From: Bradyrhizobium campsiandrae
Lineage (GTDB): Bacteria; Pseudomonadota; Alphaproteobacteria; Rhizobiales; Xanthobacteraceae
Length of the DNA: 64,000 bases
Reading direction: 5' to 3'
NCBI RefSeq assembly: GCF_014529705.1
Contig: NZ_JAANIH010000037.1
Location: 22,171-86,170 of the forward strand
The notes under the pieces are model-generated. The model made no database searches and had not been told where the DNA came from. It worked only from the letters and a program-made list of their open reading frames with translations. Within the stretch, counting starts at the first letter, position 1; each line of letters opens with the position of its first letter. Of this stretch, positions 34,145 through 43,922 are shown in pieces. The position numbers and the translations under genes are program-made.

Positions 34145-36900
34145 ACACGACTGTCGCAGCCGGCGCGCCGGACGGGCCCGGCAGTGTGGTGCGTCTCGAT
34201 GGCGTGGGCCTGAGCTACGGCAAGACCCGCGCACTGGACGCCATCACCCTCGACCTCCCGTCCGGCTGTACGATCGGGTTGATCGGCCCTGATGGCGTCG
34301 GCAAATCCAGCCTGCTCGCGCTCATCGCCGGAGCGCGCGAGATCCAGCAGGGGAGCGTCCACGTGCTCGGCGGAGACATGGCGAGTTCGCGTCATCGCCG
34401 CAACGTCTGTCCCGATATCGCCTACATGCCGCAGGGGCTCGGCAAGAACCTGTATCCGACGCTGTCGGTCTTCGAGAATATCGACTTCTTCGGCCGCCTG
34501 TTCGGACACGACACGGCGGAACGAAGCCGACGGATCGCAGGCCTGCTGCGCGATACGGGCCTTACCCCATTCGCCGATCGGCCCGCCGAAAAGCTTTCGG
34601 GTGGCATGAAACAGAAGGTCGGGCTCTGCTGCGCCCTGATCCACGATCCCGAGCTGCTGATCCTGGATGAGCCGACGACCGGCGTCGATCCCCTGTCGCG
34701 GCGCCAGTTCTGGGAGCTGATCGCCTCGATCCGGAGCGGCCGCCCGGGCATGAGCGTGATCGTGTCGACCGCCTATATGGAAGAGGCCGCGCAATTCGAC
34801 TTCCTGATTGCGATGAACGCCGGCCGCGTGCTGGCGACTGGCACGCCCGCCGAACTCAAGCAGCGGACCGGCGCCGATACGCTCGATGACGCCTTTATCC
34901 GTCTTCTGCCGGAGACTGACCGCGGCAATCACACCAGCGTCGTCATCCCGCCACGCGACGCCGACCATGATGAGATCGCAATCGAGGCAGATCACCTGAC
35001 TCGGCGCTTCAATGACTTCGTCGCCGTGGACGACGTCAGCTTCCGCATCCGGAAAGGCGAGATCTTCGGCTTCCTCGGCTCGAACGGATGCGGCAAGACC
35101 ACAACTATGAAGATGCTGACCGGCCTGCTGCCGGTCAGCGAAGGCAATGCGCGCCTGTTCGGCAAGGCGATCGATGCCGGGGACATGTCCGTGCGACAGC
35201 GCATCGGCTACATGTCGCAGGGCTTTTCGCTCTATTCGGAGCTCACCGTCACCCAGAATCTCGATCTGCATGCGCGGCTGTTCGATTTGCCGGCGCAGAC
35301 GATCGATGCACGCATCGACGAGATGATCGCCCGATTCGACCTTACGGACGTGACCGATGCCCTGCCCGACGCGCTACCGCTCGGCCTCAGGCAGCGGCTG
35401 TCGCTGGCGGTCGCCATGATCCATTCGCCTGACATCCTCATTCTCGACGAACCGACCTCCGGCGTCGATCCCATTGCGCGCGACCACTTCTGGCAAATTC
35501 TTGCCGAGCTCTCGCGCAAGGACAACGTCACCATCTTCGTCTCGACTCATTTCATGAACGAGGCCGAGCGCTGCGACCGGATCTCGCTGATGCATGCGGG
35601 GCGCGTTCTGATCTCGGATGCACCGGCCGCCATCATCGCAAAGCGCGGCGCGGCGACACTGGAACAGGCCTTCATCGGCTATCTGGAGGATGCCATCGGC
35701 GGCGACAAGAACGCCTCTCCGCAGGCGGCGATTGCCCCGCCCGCAGCTCGGCCAAAGCGCACGCGCAGCGCCGTCTTCAATCTCCGGCGTATGCTCGCCT
35801 ATACGCGGCGCGAGGCGCTGGAGCTGCGACGCGATCCGATCCGCGCGACGTTGGCGATCCTCGGCAGCGTGTTGTTGCTGTTCGTGCTCGGCTACGGCAT
35901 CAGCATGGACGTCGAGGATTTGACTTTCGCCGTGCTCGACCGAGACGATACGGCGATCAGCCGCGACTATAGCCTACAGATCGCGGGCTCGCGCTATTTC
36001 ACCGAGAAGGCTCCGATCAAGGACTACGCCGATCTCGACCGACGCATGCGCAAGGGCGAGATCAGTCTCGCCATCGAGCTTCCGCCCGGCTTCGGCCGCG
36101 ACGTCAGCCGCGGGCGGCATGTCGAGATCGGCGCCTGGGTCGACGGCGCCAACCCCACCCGCGCCGAAACGCTGCGCTCCTACGCGCAAGCCATCCACGC
36201 GACCTGGCTCGCGCAAAAGGGCCGCGAGCTCTACGGCGAGGCGGCGATCGCCGGATCCTATCAACTCGCGCTGCGCTACCGTTACAATCCGGACGTCCGG
36301 AGCGTCGTCGCCATGGCGCCCGGCATCATTCCGCTGCTCCTGATCATGATCCCGGCGGTGCTCGCCGCGCTTGCGGTGGTGCGCGAAAAGGAGCTGGGCT
36401 CGATCGTCAATTTCTACGTGACGCCGGTGACGCGGCTGGAGTTCCTGCTCGGCATGCAACTGCCCTACGTCGTGCTGGCCTTTGCCAACTTCCTGCTGCT
36501 CGTCGCCTTCGCACTGACTGTCTTCGGCGTGCCCTTTGCCGGCAGCTTCCTGACCTATGCCGTTGCCGCGCTGCTCTACGTCACGGCGACGACAGCGATC
36601 GGCCTCGTGATCTCGACCTTCATGAACAGCCAGATCGCGGCACTGTTCGGCACCGTCCTGATCACCCTGATCCCGGCGATCCAGTATTCCGGATTGATCG
36701 ATCCCGTCTCCTCCTTGCAAGGAGTGGGCAAGATGATCGGGCTCGTCTATCCGACCAGCTATTTCGTGACCATCTCGCGCGGCACGTTCTCAAAGGGACT
36801 CGGATTCGCCACGCTTCATAACGACCTGCTGGCACTCGCCGTCATGATCCCGGTGCTGCTCGCCACAAGTGCTCTGCTCCTGAAGAAACAGGCCCGCTGA
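34141..36900 (+). CDS. RbbA-like ABC transporter: two ATPase domains plus ABC-2 permease
   Basis: 919 residues, starting by ATGA overlap. Nucleotide domain 1 (about 15-235): GPDGVGKSS, LSGGMKQKVGLCC, LLILDEPTTGVDP. Domain 2 (about 285-510): GSNGCGKTT, a modified signature LPLGLRQRLSLAV, ILILDEPTSGVDP. The C-terminal ~370 residues are an ABC2 membrane domain with one helix after 560 and five more after 720. In E. coli the same three-gene arrangement encodes YhiI, RbbA and YhhJ. Likely an efflux pump; a ribosome role, once proposed for RbbA, cannot be judged here. Confidence 0.9.
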   Translation: MNTTVAAGAPDGPGSVVRLDGVGLSYGKTRALDAITLDLPSGCTIGLIGPDGVGKSSLLALIAGAREIQQGSVHVLGGDMASSRHRRNVCPDIAYMPQGLGKNLYPTLSVFENIDFFGRLFGHDTAERSRRIAGLLRDTGLTPFADRPAEKLSGGMKQKVGLCCALIHDPELLILDEPTTGVDPLSRRQFWELIASIRSGRPGMSVIVSTAYMEEAAQFDFLIAMNAGRVLATGTPAELKQRTGADTLDDAFIRLLPETDRGNHTSVVIPPRDADHDEIAIEADHLTRRFNDFVAVDDVSFRIRKGEIFGFLGSNGCGKTTTMKMLTGLLPVSEGNARLFGKAIDAGDMSVRQRIGYMSQGFSLYSELTVTQNLDLHARLFDLPAQTIDARIDEMIARFDLTDVTDALPDALPLGLRQRLSLAVAMIHSPDILILDEPTSGVDPIARDHFWQILAELSRKDNVTIFVSTHFMNEAERCDRISLMHAGRVLISDAPAAIIAKRGAATLEQAFIGYLEDAIGGDKNASPQAAIAPPAARPKRTRSAVFNLRRMLAYTRREALELRRDPIRATLAILGSVLLLFVLGYGISMDVEDLTFAVLDRDDTAISRDYSLQIAGSRYFTEKAPIKDYADLDRRMRKGEISLAIELPPGFGRDVSRGRHVEIGAWVDGANPTRAETLRSYAQAIHATWLAQKGRELYGEAAIAGSYQLALRYRYNPDVRSVVAMAPGIIPLLLIMIPAVLAALAVVREKELGSIVNFYVTPVTRLEFLLGMQLPYVVLAFANFLLLVAFALTVFGVPFAGSFLTYAVAALLYVTATTAIGLVISTFMNSQIAALFGTVLITLIPAIQYSGLIDPVSSLQGVGKMIGLVYPTSYFVTISRGTFSKGLGFATLHNDLLALAVMIPVLLATSALLLKKQAR

Positions 36901-36902
36901 CC

Positions 36903-38015
36903 ATGCGCCTCGGCAACCTCATCCAGCTCGGGATCAAGGAATTGCGCGGGCTGGCGCGCGACCCGATGCTGCTCGTGCTGATCGCCTATTCCTTCACGCT
37001 CGCGGTCTATGAAGGTGCCAACACGCTGCCGGAGACGTTGAACCGCGCCGCGATCGCCATCGTCGACGAGGATCATTCGCCGGTCTCGACCCGCATCGCG
37101 ATGGCGTTCACCGACCCCTATTTCTCCACCCCTCGGCTGATCTCGCAATATGAGATGGACCGGCGGATGGATGCCGGTCTCGACACCTTCGCGCTCGACA
37201 TACCGCCGGACTTCCAGCGCGATCTGCTGGCGCGCAAGGCGCCGTCGATCCAGCTCAACGTCGACGCAACGCGCATCTCGCAGGCCTTCAACGGCAGCGG
37301 CTATGTCGAACAGATCGTCGGCGCCGAGATCGCCGAATTCCTGGCGCGCACCCGCGAAGCGCAGACGCCGCCGATCGACCTTGCGCTGCGCGCCCGCTTC
37401 AACCCGGAGCTGAAGAGATCCTGGTTCGGCGCAGTCGACCACCTCATCATGTCGATCACCATGCTCTCGATCATCCTGACCGGCGCGGCCCTGATCCGCG
37501 AGCGGGAGCATGGCACGATCGAGCATCTGCTGGTGATGCCGGTCACGCCATTGGAGATCATGGTGAGCAAGGTCTGGTCGATGGGGGCCGTGGTTCTGGT
37601 CGCCTCCACTCTGTCGATCACCTTTGTGGTCAAGGGATGGCTGGCGGTGACGATCGACGGCTCGGTGGCGCTGTTCCTGCTCGGCGCGGCGCTGCATCTG
37701 TTTGCCACCACCAGCATGGGCATCTTTCTCGCCACCGTCGCCGGCTCGATGCCGCAGTTCGGATTGCTGCTAATCATGATCCTGCTGCCGTTGCAGACGC
37801 TCTCGGGCAGCATGACGCCGCGGGAGAGCATGCCGCAGTTCGTCCAGGACATCATGCTGGCCGCGCCGAACACGCATTTCGTATTGCTCGCCCAGGCCAT
37901 CCTGTTCCGCGGCGCGGGCCTCGAGGCCGTCTGGCCGCAGCTTCTCGCGCTGACGCTGATCGGCGTCGTCTTCTTCCTGATTGCGCTGCGGCGCTTCCGC
38001 GACTTTCTCGCCTAG
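36903..38015 (+). CDS. ABC-2 type transporter permease (YhhJ-like)
   Basis: 370 residues: one N-terminal membrane helix (about 22-40), a ~140-residue periplasmic domain, then five helices (from about 175) with the ABC-2 signature REREHGTIEHLLVMPVTPLEIMVSK. It starts two bases after the RbbA-like stop. It pairs with the RbbA membrane part to form the pump; substrate unknown. Confidence 0.9.
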   Translation: MRLGNLIQLGIKELRGLARDPMLLVLIAYSFTLAVYEGANTLPETLNRAAIAIVDEDHSPVSTRIAMAFTDPYFSTPRLISQYEMDRRMDAGLDTFALDIPPDFQRDLLARKAPSIQLNVDATRISQAFNGSGYVEQIVGAEIAEFLARTREAQTPPIDLALRARFNPELKRSWFGAVDHLIMSITMLSIILTGAALIREREHGTIEHLLVMPVTPLEIMVSKVWSMGAVVLVASTLSITFVVKGWLAVTIDGSVALFLLGAALHLFATTSMGIFLATVAGSMPQFGLLLIMILLPLQTLSGSMTPRESMPQFVQDIMLAAPNTHFVLLAQAILFRGAGLEAVWPQLLALTLIGVVFFLIALRRFRDFLA

Positions 38016-38032
38016 CCCAGGGCGGCGACGGC

Positions 38033-38521
38033 TCAGAGCTTGTGACCCTTCTGGCGCAGCGTCTCGATCAGGCGCTGCTTCAATTGGTCGGCGGCCTTCT
38101 GGCTGATGTCCTGACCGATCTGCGTACTCGCCTGCGCCAGCGCATCCGACTGCGCCAGAAGCTTCTGTCCGGCCGGCTGGGCGTAGAACGCTTCGATCTG
38201 GCGCAGTTCGTCGAGGGTGAAGGTCGCGGCATAGACGGCGGCGATCTGGTCGAGCATGGCCGTGACGAACGGCGCGTAGATCTCGGCGCCGGGCGCCGTC
38301 ATCGCATCGTAGTCGCGTTCGATCTCCGGCCTGTCCTGCGCCACCACCGGGCGCAGCTTGAGCAGCAGCTGCGGCAGCAGCGCACGATATTGATCGGCGA
38401 TCTTCAGGGTGTCCACGAGCTTGCGCGCCGCGGTCATCGCCTCCGGCGAGGGCGCCTGCGCGGAGGCGCCAGCCACGAAGAACAGGAGAAAGCCGGCGAT
38501 CGTCAACAGGCGTCTGGACAT
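38033..38521 (-). CDS. DUF2059 secreted protein
   Basis: 162 residues from an ATG after GGAGAGG. A signal peptide ends near VAGASAQAP. The DUF2059 core is helical, with TFTLDELRQIEAFYAQPAGQKLL the clear family block. Exported, probably periplasmic; role unknown. It begins 12 bases after the OpgC stop on the same strand, so the two may be co-transcribed. Confidence 0.85.
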   Translation of the reverse strand: MSRRLLTIAGFLLFFVAGASAQAPSPEAMTAARKLVDTLKIADQYRALLPQLLLKLRPVVAQDRPEIERDYDAMTAPGAEIYAPFVTAMLDQIAAVYAATFTLDELRQIEAFYAQPAGQKLLAQSDALAQASTQIGQDISQKAADQLKQRLIETLRQKGHKL

Positions 38522-38533
38522 GGACCTCTCCAT

Positions 38534-39751
38534 TCACCGGCTCGCGGACGCCGCAGGGGCGGTTGCGGCCGGCGCGCTCTCGCTGGCACTCTCGGGCTCC
38601 TCGACCTCGGACACTTTCACGAACAGGGTCGGCACCCGGTCGGCGCGGTCGAGCAGCCAGGCGGCGCCGATCATGATGACGATGCCGACGGCGGAGACCG
38701 CGAGCTGTTCCCAGACGCCCTTGGTGTATTGCGTCAGGATCCAGTGCGCGGAGAACGACAGGAAGACGCCGAGGCAGAAGATCGGCAGCGAGTGCTGACC
38801 GCAGAGGATGACGGGACGCAGCCACGCCGCGTGCAGCGCCCGCCATTTGCGCGAGACGAAATGCGTCACCCAGATCGCCAGCGCCAGGAAATGCGTGAAG
38901 CGCAGCATGTCGAGGTCGGTCTTGTCGATCGGGTAGATCGCCTTGATCATCCATTTCGGGATCAGGGCCTCGAGCGCATGGACGTGCCAGGTCATCACGA
39001 TCAGGAAGGCGAAGACGATCCACGCCGCGGCCAGCGCCATCGCAGCTTTCGACCACACCCATCTGCGGATCCTGGCGATCTCGCCGACGCCGCACCAGGC
39101 AGCGAATACGAACATCAGCTGCCAGCAGAACGGATTGAAGTACCAGGTCGATCCGGGCGGATAGGAGGCGATGTTCCAGTCGAACCAGCGCGACAGCGCA
39201 TAGAGCACGACGGAGGCGGCAAGCGTCAGGTTCGGCCGGCGCACCAGGCACCAGACCATGAAGGGTGCAGCAACCACCAGCGCGATATAGAGCGGCAGCA
39301 CGTCGAGATTGACCGGCTTGTATTTGAGCAGGATCGCCTGCCCGATCAGCTCGTCCGGATGCGACAGGAAGTTGAACACGTTGAACTCGTGCTCGTACAT
39401 CGGATTGTCGAAGCGGCGCGCGGTGCGCGCGATCTGCGCCGTGAACAGCAGGAACAGCATGATGTGGGCGACATACATTTCCGCCGCCCGCCGCCACAGC
39501 CGCTTCAGCGCGGCAACGAACCAGCCGCCGGCGACGACGGGGCCGTAAATCCAGCCGACCAGGTAGCCGGAGATGAAGACGAAGAACTCGGCGGCATCGC
39601 TGAAGCCGTAATTGCGCAGCGTCAGCCAGGCCACGACGTCGTGCGGGATGTGGTCGAGGAAGATCATCCACAGGCCGATGCCGCGGAACAGGTCGAGCCG
39701 CAAATCGCGCTCCACCGGCGCCAACAGTGCTGCCTGGTCCCGTGTGATCAT
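38534..39751 (-). CDS. opgC: OpgC-domain membrane protein (periplasmic glucan modification)
   Basis: 405 residues with about ten membrane helices. The N-terminal RDLRLDLFRGIGLWMIFLDH and NYGFSDAAEFFVFISGYLVG are diagnostic for OpgC, which transfers succinyl groups to osmoregulated periplasmic glucans in proteobacteria. The tail is Ala/Ser/Pro/Glu-rich (about 380-405) and probably disordered. No glucan synthase is next to it. The C-terminus carries family-typical loss of conservation. Confidence 0.88.
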   Translation of the reverse strand: MITRDQAALLAPVERDLRLDLFRGIGLWMIFLDHIPHDVVAWLTLRNYGFSDAAEFFVFISGYLVGWIYGPVVAGGWFVAALKRLWRRAAEMYVAHIMLFLLFTAQIARTARRFDNPMYEHEFNVFNFLSHPDELIGQAILLKYKPVNLDVLPLYIALVVAAPFMVWCLVRRPNLTLAASVVLYALSRWFDWNIASYPPGSTWYFNPFCWQLMFVFAAWCGVGEIARIRRWVWSKAAMALAAAWIVFAFLIVMTWHVHALEALIPKWMIKAIYPIDKTDLDMLRFTHFLALAIWVTHFVSRKWRALHAAWLRPVILCGQHSLPIFCLGVFLSFSAHWILTQYTKGVWEQLAVSAVGIVIMIGAAWLLDRADRVPTLFVKVSEVEEPESASESAPAATAPAASASR

Positions 39752-40049
39752 GGCCCCCGCCTCGTCAGGTGGGCGTCGCGCCGTTGCGGCGCTGGTGAGA
39801 ATCGGATGCTAAAAAAGATTGATCAAAAGGTCACCTAACCCTTGGGCCAGACGGCTGGGCTAGACGGCTGAGTTACACGGCCGACGGTAGCCGACCTTGG
39901 CGCCCGCGCAAGGGACTTTGTCATCACCAAGCAAGGGGGCGCTAAAAACGGGGCGAAAACAACCCCATGCACAGTAGCTAAGTCCTTGTACTGTTTGTGA
40001 AACTCATCCCGGACGTCGGGCAAGCCCCCCGCTTGGCGCGACCCGGGCG
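39752..40049. other. Intergenic region without a convincing gene
   Basis: About 300 bases between the cyclase gene end and the OpgC start, both on the minus strand. It contains a near-repeat (AGACGGCTGGGCT / AGACGGCTGAGTT at about 39848-39873) and AT-richer patches near 39810 and 39985. It should hold the OpgC promoter; nothing else is recognisable. Confidence 0.4.
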
Positions 40050-43000
40050 TCAGCCCGGCCGGTCGCCCTCGGCGAGCATGCCGTCCAGCATCGTCTCGGC
40101 CTTACGCAGCAGCGGCTTTGCGCCACTCTCGGAGGCGATCGCGATCGCCGCGCGCAGGGCGGCCAGGATAACAGTGCGATTCGCCTCGCTCGTCGGCGGC
40201 GTCACCACGGCCTCCCCGTACAGGGCCTCGGCCTCGAGGCCGGAGAAGCCCTGCTGGCGCGCGGTGTTGCGCGCCTCGCGCAGCATGTTCTGCGCCGCCT
40301 GGAGATCGCCGAGCTGGTGGGTCGCCAGTGCAAGGTAGATCGAGGAGCGCAGCACCGCCGAGGTGTAGCCGACCGCCCTCGCCTCCTCGCGCGCCTCGGC
40401 CAGGATCCGACGGGCCCGGTCGAACAGCCCCTGCTCGAGATAGGCGATGCCGAGATGGCAGGCGAGCACCGGCACGAACAGGCGGATGCCGTGCTTCTGC
40501 GCCAGCACGAACCCCTCTTCGAGGATCGCAGCCGCCGCCGCGGGATCGTTCTGGCCGAGCTTCAGCCAGCCGCCGCTATAGGCGGCGGCAACGCGGTCAT
40601 AGGGGCGACCGGTCTCGTCTGCGATCGCGGCCGCCTCGCGCTGAAGCTGCTCGGCGGCATCAAGCTCGCCCATCACGGTGTGGGTGATGCTTCCCATCAT
40701 GCAGCAGAGCACGAGCAGAGATTGCGGGGTCGTCCCAATCGGCGCACTGGCTGCGGGACCGGCGAGATGAGCCCGAGCCGTGGCCAGCATCTCCTTGGCA
40801 CGATGGTAACGGCCGGCCAGAAAATAGGCCTGCCCGAGATTGTACTGCGCGAGATTGCGCCAACCGGGATTGCCGGAGCTATCCGCCAGACGCACGACCT
40901 CTTCGCCGATCACCACAGCTTCGACGGGCGTCCCATAGAAGTTCTGCGCACCCGCCCTCATGGTCATGGCTGCGACTTTGCGCCCAATGTCGCCGATCCC
41001 ATCTGCTCGGCGTTCAGCTTCCCTACCCAGGTCTAGGGCTTCAGCAACACGACCAGATCCGGTGTAGGCCAAACGCGCCTCCATCCGGAGATCGATAGCA
41101 TCAGCTTCCCGCGAAACGGTGACGGGCGTCTTGTCGAGAGATCCAAGCGCAATCTCAAAATAATCGACCGCGTCCGCATATGCCGAGCGCGCCATGCTCT
41201 TTCGTGCAGCCCCTCTGCCGTGATGAAACGCCTTTCGCCAATCCTTGGCTCTCGTTGCGTGGTAGCAGAGCGTGTCCGGGCTGTCGGCCCAGGCCTCATC
41301 ACTTTCAAGACTTGCCAGGATACTGGCATGGATGCCTTCGCGTACCTTTTCGACCATTGAATCGTAGGTCACCTGCCTGACCATTTCATGCCGAAATTCG
41401 AGCGAGTCCTCCAGCTCACTATCGATCCTGACGAGCAGTTCGGCGCGGTCGAGCGCGGTGAGGCAATCCTGCAGGACGTCTTCCGGCAATGCCGCCACTT
41501 TCCGCAACATGCCCTGGCTTGCCCGTGGCCCGAGTGCCGCGGCAATCTGGAGCAGCGACCTTTCCTGTCGTGACACGCGATCCAGCCGGGCCGCGATCAC
41601 CCCTTGAATGCTGCTGGGAATGCCGAGCTCGTCTACGGGACGCACCAAGGACAAGTCGCCCCACTGACCAAGAAGCGTACCGCTATCCTTCAGACTGCGG
41701 CAAACCTCCTCGATGAACAGCGGAACGTTGGCCGTGTGGGAAATGATCCGGTTTTTCAGGTCCGCGCTCGTCGTGGCGGGCCCCAGCATCTCCGCGAGCA
41801 TGGCCAGTCCGGAGGCATCGTCAAGCGGGCGCATCGCCACGATTTCAGCGTGGCACCGCGCAATCCACACCGGCATTCCATTTGGCCGCATCGTCAGCAG
41901 CACGAGCAAATCGGGGCTTTGCAGCCCGGCAAGAGCCGCAACGACCGTATCGCTGGCCCGATCGATCCAGTGCAGATCCTCGATCAAAAGGACAGTGCGC
42001 TGGCGGCGGATGACGCTCTCCACGAGCGCGCAACTCGCATCGGAAATCGCGCGACCACGGGCATGAGGCGCCAACTCGTCCCATTGCGGATCAGAAATCG
42101 GCACGTCCAGGACCGCGTCGACGGCCCGCTGATGGACCACCTGTAGCTCGGCCCTGGGATCGGCCGCCCGGGCCCGATCCTTTGCAGCCGCCTCGAGGAC
42201 CGATTGCAGCAGTCGCTTGAGGGTACTATAGGGCGCTCCCTGGAGATTCGGGCTGCACTCGACATCGACCAGCCGCCAACCGTTGGCCCGCAGATCCTGT
42301 GCGAACTCGTGGACAAGCCGCGACTTGCCAATGCCGGCGTCGCCTATCAGCAAAACCGTCTGCCGGCCAGCGCTGACCCTTTCCGCTGCGCGCCACAACA
42401 GTGCCCGCTCGGTCGTGCGATCGACGAAGCGGGAGACGCTGCGCGCGCGCCGGACCCGCCAACTCGACAGATCGCTCGCGCCCATGACCCTGTACACAGG
42501 CAAAGGCTCGCCAAAACCACGGAGCGTCTTGCGGCCCAGGAATTCAAAGCGGACGTGCCCGTCGGCGAGTGCCTGACAAGCCTCGGAAACGTAGATCTGA
42601 TTCGCCTCGGCCATCGATTCCAACCGTGCCGCCAGGTGCTGTGCGGCGCCCCCGATCTCGTAGACCTTGGAAAACTCGCTCGCGACCATATAGGCGACCA
42701 CATGACCGGAATGGAGACCGACCCGCACCTGAAGTCCGGGATCGCCGAGGCCCCGCACGCGCCGGACCAGTTCGATGGCCGCATGGCAGGCCAAGGGCGC
42801 GTGGTTGTCGTCGGCGATGGGGGCGCCGAAGACTGCGGCGAGCCCGTCACCGAGCTCCTTGCTGACGATGCCGCCAAACTGACGTACGGCGCCTCTCATC
42901 GCCGCAAGAGCGGGTTCGAGGCGCGATACCGCCTCCTCCGGCTCCAATTCCGCGACAAGGCCGGTGGAATCGATGACATCGGCGCGCAGAATCGTCACAA

Positions 43001-43106
43001 ACCGTCGCTCGCTGTCTGGATCAACGCGCTGACGGATGGCTGCCCCACATTTGGAGCACCAGCTGTCGCCTGGATCAATCGCCGACCGACACGCGAAGCA
43101 ATGCAT
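40050..43106 (-). CDS. Zinc-ribbon/adenylate cyclase-like domain/AAA ATPase/TPR regulator
   Basis: 1018 residues from the ATG at the zinc ribbon (CFAC, CSKC; residues 3-20). A class III cyclase-like domain (about 34-205) has metal-type aspartates in LRADVIDST and GDG at 86-88, but purine-specifying residues are unclear. An AAA/STAND-type NTPase starts at 225, with P-loop GDAGIGKS (255-262) and LLIEDLHWID as Walker B. From about 620 come TPR-like helical repeats. This is the common rhizobial 'adenylate/guanylate cyclase with AAA' type, thought to be signalling. Isolated; no partner nearby. Confidence 0.87.
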   Translation of the reverse strand: MHCFACRSAIDPGDSWCSKCGAAIRQRVDPDSERRFVTILRADVIDSTGLVAELEPEEAVSRLEPALAAMRGAVRQFGGIVSKELGDGLAAVFGAPIADDNHAPLACHAAIELVRRVRGLGDPGLQVRVGLHSGHVVAYMVASEFSKVYEIGGAAQHLAARLESMAEANQIYVSEACQALADGHVRFEFLGRKTLRGFGEPLPVYRVMGASDLSSWRVRRARSVSRFVDRTTERALLWRAAERVSAGRQTVLLIGDAGIGKSRLVHEFAQDLRANGWRLVDVECSPNLQGAPYSTLKRLLQSVLEAAAKDRARAADPRAELQVVHQRAVDAVLDVPISDPQWDELAPHARGRAISDASCALVESVIRRQRTVLLIEDLHWIDRASDTVVAALAGLQSPDLLVLLTMRPNGMPVWIARCHAEIVAMRPLDDASGLAMLAEMLGPATTSADLKNRIISHTANVPLFIEEVCRSLKDSGTLLGQWGDLSLVRPVDELGIPSSIQGVIAARLDRVSRQERSLLQIAAALGPRASQGMLRKVAALPEDVLQDCLTALDRAELLVRIDSELEDSLEFRHEMVRQVTYDSMVEKVREGIHASILASLESDEAWADSPDTLCYHATRAKDWRKAFHHGRGAARKSMARSAYADAVDYFEIALGSLDKTPVTVSREADAIDLRMEARLAYTGSGRVAEALDLGREAERRADGIGDIGRKVAAMTMRAGAQNFYGTPVEAVVIGEEVVRLADSSGNPGWRNLAQYNLGQAYFLAGRYHRAKEMLATARAHLAGPAASAPIGTTPQSLLVLCCMMGSITHTVMGELDAAEQLQREAAAIADETGRPYDRVAAAYSGGWLKLGQNDPAAAAAILEEGFVLAQKHGIRLFVPVLACHLGIAYLEQGLFDRARRILAEAREEARAVGYTSAVLRSSIYLALATHQLGDLQAAQNMLREARNTARQQGFSGLEAEALYGEAVVTPPTSEANRTVILAALRAAIAIASESGAKPLLRKAETMLDGMLAEGDRPG

Positions 43107-43354
43107 TCCAGCGCTTTCAACGACTGCCACAGCAATCCCGCTCCGACGCCCGCAAGGCGTTCGAACCAACATTACCTATAGCAAAGAGCATGGCAATCGC
43201 GCTTGTGGGATACGCGGCTGATTGGAAGGTAGCTCTCTGGACGAAACACAGTCCTGAGTGGTAGCGTGAATTGCGTGATCGGCCGCGGCGTGAAGCGCAT
43301 TTTCGGCCAGCCCGCTTGGGGTTTTAACTGACAGACATATCGAGGAAAGAGGCG

Positions 43355-43846
43355 ATGGCCGGACTGGTATATAGCGGCAGGGCATTTCGAGACTTGATGA
43401 ACAGCAATTACTTTCCTTTAGCGAATATGAAGAAGAGCGTCGCCAAGCTCAAGGCATCGGACGACATCGACCTGCCTACGTTGGAATACGGCCAGTACCA
43501 TCTGATTTTGACCCCGCCCTCGAAGTGGCCGCAGGGGAGCGCGAAGCACTGGCACAAGGAGAAGGGCCGGGCTCGCGTCGACCTCAGCACTCAACCGAAC
43601 ACGGTCCCCCTTTCCAAGGACGAGCCCGGTGTGATTCCGCTGACCCGATGCGACCTGCTCGATGCCTGCGTCCGGAAGTGCTTCAACTCCGAGCCGCCGA
43701 TCCCGATGAAGACGAAGATCATCACCCACGAGGCAAGCGATGCCCTCGCCCACCGGCACGAGATCCGGCTGGAGTGGGAGTACAAGAAGGGCTCGGACAA
43801 GCCGACGCTGCTGCATCTGACGATGGTCTGCCCTCATAGATCCTGA
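43355..43846 (+). CDS. Unrecognised protein, paralogue A of the MATE-flanking pair
   Basis: 163 residues; a GAGG-rich site (GAGGAAAGAGGCG) precedes ATG. No signal peptide or membrane segment. It is mostly identical to the protein at 45527 over ~150 residues: LMNSNY-x-PLANMKKSVAKLKAS, IDLPTLEYGQY, SKWPQGSAKHWHKEKGR, RKCFNSEPPIPMKT, HEIRLEWEY and LTMVCP. Conserved cysteines occur in LTRC, RKC and MVCP. No known family was recognised. It lies 76 bases before a MATE gene and has no terminator after it, suggesting co-transcription. Confidence 0.8.
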   Translation: MAGLVYSGRAFRDLMNSNYFPLANMKKSVAKLKASDDIDLPTLEYGQYHLILTPPSKWPQGSAKHWHKEKGRARVDLSTQPNTVPLSKDEPGVIPLTRCDLLDACVRKCFNSEPPIPMKTKIITHEASDALAHRHEIRLEWEYKKGSDKPTLLHLTMVCPHRS

Positions 43847-43922
43847 CCACCATCCGCCCTCGGCCGCTGGATTCTTCTTAAACAGACTTCTGCCTCGCTG
43901 GGGTAAAAGGAGAGACGGCCCG

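Noticed and set aside
37770..39671. A 633-residue minus-strand open frame
   Set aside because: Overlaps the YhhJ, DUF2059 and OpgC genes in another frame; those have recognisable families.
39848..39873. Tandem repeat or CRISPR-like array
   Set aside because: Only two imperfect short copies without spacers; no CRISPR array was seen anywhere in the window.
43106..43172. N-terminal extension of the cyclase-AAA protein
   Set aside because: The zinc ribbon begins at the internal ATG, and the 22 extra residues have no resemblance to the family.
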